DNA from: JAGBWK01 sp964462445
GTDB lineage: Bacteria; Bacteroidota; Bacteroidia; Bacteroidales; Muribaculaceae
Direction: 5' to 3'
Assembly (NCBI GenBank): GCA_964462445.1
Contig: CAYWXG010000025.1
Span: 1-35,151, forward strand
Length of the DNA stretch: 35,151 nt
Part shown: positions 33,167 through 35,151 of the stretch, piece by piece
Numbering within the stretch: position 1 is the first letter of the stretch
Layout of the letters: each line of letters begins with the position of its first letter
The notes under the pieces: model-generated
What the model was told of the DNA's origin: nothing
Seen by the model: only the letters and a program-made list of their open reading frames with translations
The model's database searches: none
Made by a program: the position numbers and the translations under genes

Positions 33167-35151
33167 CTATTTATGAAGGCAACTATCGTGACCTCCGTCT
33201 CCTTTTTCTTTTTCTTCGTAGTAGCTTGCTGGATAGTTAACAGTCACCCCATCAACTGCGGGAAGTCCTTTAACGCCTAATTGAGCGCCACCTACAAGTT
33301 GATTGAATGGAATCCAATTCATGTGGTTGTCAACACACTGACTATGGTCATAATCTGAGGGGAGACCGCCATAAGTAAAGCCGGGCTCAATACGCATACC
33401 GCGTCCGTTATTATGTCCGGGTGTTGGCTCGCAGTAATGATAATTCATCCAATCACCATAGTTAACAGTCACATTTTTGAATGAGAGATTGTATTGCGAC
33501 AAGTCGGGATAGTTAACACCGTTGATTGTCGTAGTTTTTTCGCATCGACCGATAATCATACCGCACATACGATAGTTATAATAGTCGTATGACGCTGTAC
33601 AGTCATTATATGCATCGATACGGCAATTGATTTCTACATTTTCAAAAATGTAAGTTGCACCCGGTTCTGCTTGACCTACAATACCACCAATTGATGAATC
33701 GAATGAGCCCCAAAGACCGCCAAGAACTACATCAGAACCTATTTTAATATCTTTGAACGTATAGGTTCCGGCTCCTGACCAACCGATGATACCGCCACAA
33801 CCATTGTTATATGTACCAATCTTACTGTTTTTAATTTCGATATTTTCAAATACGCAATCACCTGTTGCGCTACCGGCGATAAATGAGATATCTCCACCTT
33901 CTACTTGTGCTTCAAGAGTTTCAATTACAACATTCTTAACTGTTGCGCCTTCCAATTCTGCGAAAAGACCGATTGAGCCATACTGACCCCATTCGTAGCC
34001 CATGTCCCATCCGCTTTGATAGATACCTTTGATTGCGTGACCTTGTCCATCGAATGTGCCTTTGAAAGGTTCGCAAATCAAACGATTGCGTTCATCTCGT
34101 TCTCCGGTTGAACCAATTGGAGCAAATGAATCTCCATTAGTCTTGACTGCTGTCAAATCTACATCACATTCCAACTTGATAGTTTTGCCTGCAAAATTGT
34201 TGTCATCAGCAGCAATAAGTGCTGAAAGTGAAGCCAACCCTTCATCGGCGGTGATAACATAATTCCCTTCCGGGTCAACACCGACACCTTCAGCACCTTC
34301 AATAGGTGTCCAAAATTTAATTTCTTCACCATTCTCATCGAAGTAAATAGGTTCATTAAAGCCATAAAGAACAGGGGCATCGTTATCATTATTGAATTCA
34401 AATGTGTTTGTACCGTTGAAGATGTCGAAGTTCAAAGTTTCGGCAGAACCCACATTGTCGCCGGCTGCTTTGTAGTTATGTACCCAGAAGCAATATTTGC
34501 CTTTCAATGTGGTATTCTTGATGGTCACATTATTCATGTCGTTTCCGCTGTTGAATACGCGAACCGGAATATATGTAGATTCCAATATTGAGTTATTTAC
34601 ATTCAATGTAACCTCTCCCCAGTTGTTAAGGTGAGCCACAAATGCCATATCTGATCCGCCCATATTCTTTGCCGTTACGCCATCGAGGTTAAGAACTCCG
34701 CCGGCTGTTACATTAAAGAGGTTGGTTGAGTTGTTCCATGCCATATTGGTCCCTTTGTGCTCGTACACCATATTACCATTCTTAACTGTCAATGTGCCTC
34801 GAACGTCAAACATGTTGTAGTTTTTCCCTGTTTCTGATGATGTAGATGAGAGTGTTTTGCCATTAAGGTCAATGATAAGTTCCTTTTTAGCCGCAACTGT
34901 CAATACAGGATCTGCTGTGCTACGTGAAAGTGATGAATTAAGCTCGATATCTTTTCCCAATATAATCATATCGATGTTTTCATCAACGAATGCTGCGTTG
35001 AATTCTTCAACTGTGTTTACTTCCTTATATACTATGCCATCGAGTGAACCATATTTATTATCATCATCAAATCTGTCGTCGATTACGATATTGAACTCAG
35101 CGGGGTTAGTCAAAAGCCAACCTACGATGTTGGTACGATAGTTGCGCTGAA
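33167..35151 (-). CDS. Fimbrillin-like / GLUG-motif surface protein, 5' end beyond the window
   Basis: The reading frame is open to the right edge, so the start lies outside. The visible N-terminal part, QRNYRTNIVGWLLTNPAEFN, is the motif that ends the fimbrillin/adhesin N-terminal domain in many Bacteroidota surface proteins. It is followed by a parallel-beta-helix-like region (LTVKNGNMVYE, LNLDGVTAKNMGG, VTIKNTTLKGKY), then GLUG-like repeats (GSIGLFAELEGATVKNVVIE, CGGIIGWSGAGTYTFKDIKI, IGGIVGQAEPGATYIFENVE). The tail is short and odd: KEKGDGGHDSCLHK. A role in adhesion or matrix binding at the cell surface is likely, with no ligand inferable. The TTG at 35113 should not be taken as the start. 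Confidence 0.85.
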   Translation of the reverse strand, partial: QRNYRTNIVGWLLTNPAEFNIVIDDRFDDDNKYGSLDGIVYKEVNTVEEFNAAFVDENIDMIILGKDIELNSSLSRSTADPVLTVAAKKELIIDLNGKTLSSTSSETGKNYNMFDVRGTLTVKNGNMVYEHKGTNMAWNNSTNLFNVTAGGVLNLDGVTAKNMGGSDMAFVAHLNNWGEVTLNVNNSILESTYIPVRVFNSGNDMNNVTIKNTTLKGKYCFWVHNYKAAGDNVGSAETLNFDIFNGTNTFEFNNDNDAPVLYGFNEPIYFDENGEEIKFWTPIEGAEGVGVDPEGNYVITADEGLASLSALIAADDNNFAGKTIKLECDVDLTAVKTNGDSFAPIGSTGERDERNRLICEPFKGTFDGQGHAIKGIYQSGWDMGYEWGQYGSIGLFAELEGATVKNVVIETLEAQVEGGDISFIAGSATGDCVFENIEIKNSKIGTYNNGCGGIIGWSGAGTYTFKDIKIGSDVVLGGLWGSFDSSIGGIVGQAEPGATYIFENVEINCRIDAYNDCTASYDYYNYRMCGMIIGRCEKTTTINGVNYPDLSQYNLSFKNVTVNYGDWMNYHYCEPTPGHNNGRGMRIEPGFTYGGLPSDYDHSQCVDNHMNWIPFNQLVGGAQLGVKGLPAVDGVTVNYPASYYEEKEKGDGGHDSCLHK

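Overview
The window looks like chromosomal DNA from a Bacteroidales bacterium, most likely of the Muribaculaceae/Prevotella/Porphyromonas type. Four things point there: the repeated Bacteroidota promoter pattern (a TTG/TTTG -33 element, 19-21 bp, then TAnnTTTG at -7); almost no purine-rich Shine-Dalgarno sites; a lipoprotein M3 peptidase and an LpxL-like acyltransferase; and surface proteins with a fimbrillin-type N-terminal motif or a secretion-type C-terminus. The family placement is inference. The plus strand is C-rich in coding and intergenic DNA alike, which suggests that the minus strand is the leading strand.

Layout. 0.1-1.6 kb: an AAA ATPase/nuclease gene broken by a frameshift. 1.6-6.6 kb (minus): LpxL-like acyltransferase and mtaB with an ATGA overlap, an M3 peptidase and an HU protein. 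6.9-9.7 kb (plus): two overlapping rhomboid proteases and a membrane-anchored EEP-fold enzyme, closed by a terminator. 9.8-11.3 kb (minus): secreted 5'-nucleotidase. 11.5-11.8 kb: two identical tRNA-Arg(ACG) genes with promoter and terminator. 11.8-13.8 kb: a divergent Lrp/AsnC regulator and metY. 13.9-15.8 kb (minus): LytS-type kinase and LytTR regulator. 16.3-16.7 kb: a small unknown membrane protein. 17.2-21.2 kb (minus): a large secreted repeat protein split by a one-base deletion. 21.6-25.5 kb (plus): hflX, dgt and a TPM-domain membrane protein. 25.7-26.9 kb (minus): iron-type alcohol dehydrogenase. 27.4-30.7 kb: pnp divergent from a FemAB/GNAT-like gene. 31.1-32.2 kb (minus): rplI-rpsR-rpsF. 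33.2 kb to the right edge (minus): a partial fimbrillin-like surface protein.

Most genes are housekeeping or envelope functions. No CRISPR array, prophage, insertion sequence or recognisable defence island is visible. The most unusual feature is a dispersed family of palindromic intergenic repeats. It fills six gaps between 16 and 33 kb, is absent from the first 16 kb, keeps its stem through paired base changes, and usually sits just beyond the transcription terminator of a minus-strand gene. One gap carries it as a 308-bp composite unit duplicated in tandem. Two protein genes carry single-base frameshifts that could be real decay or sequencing error.
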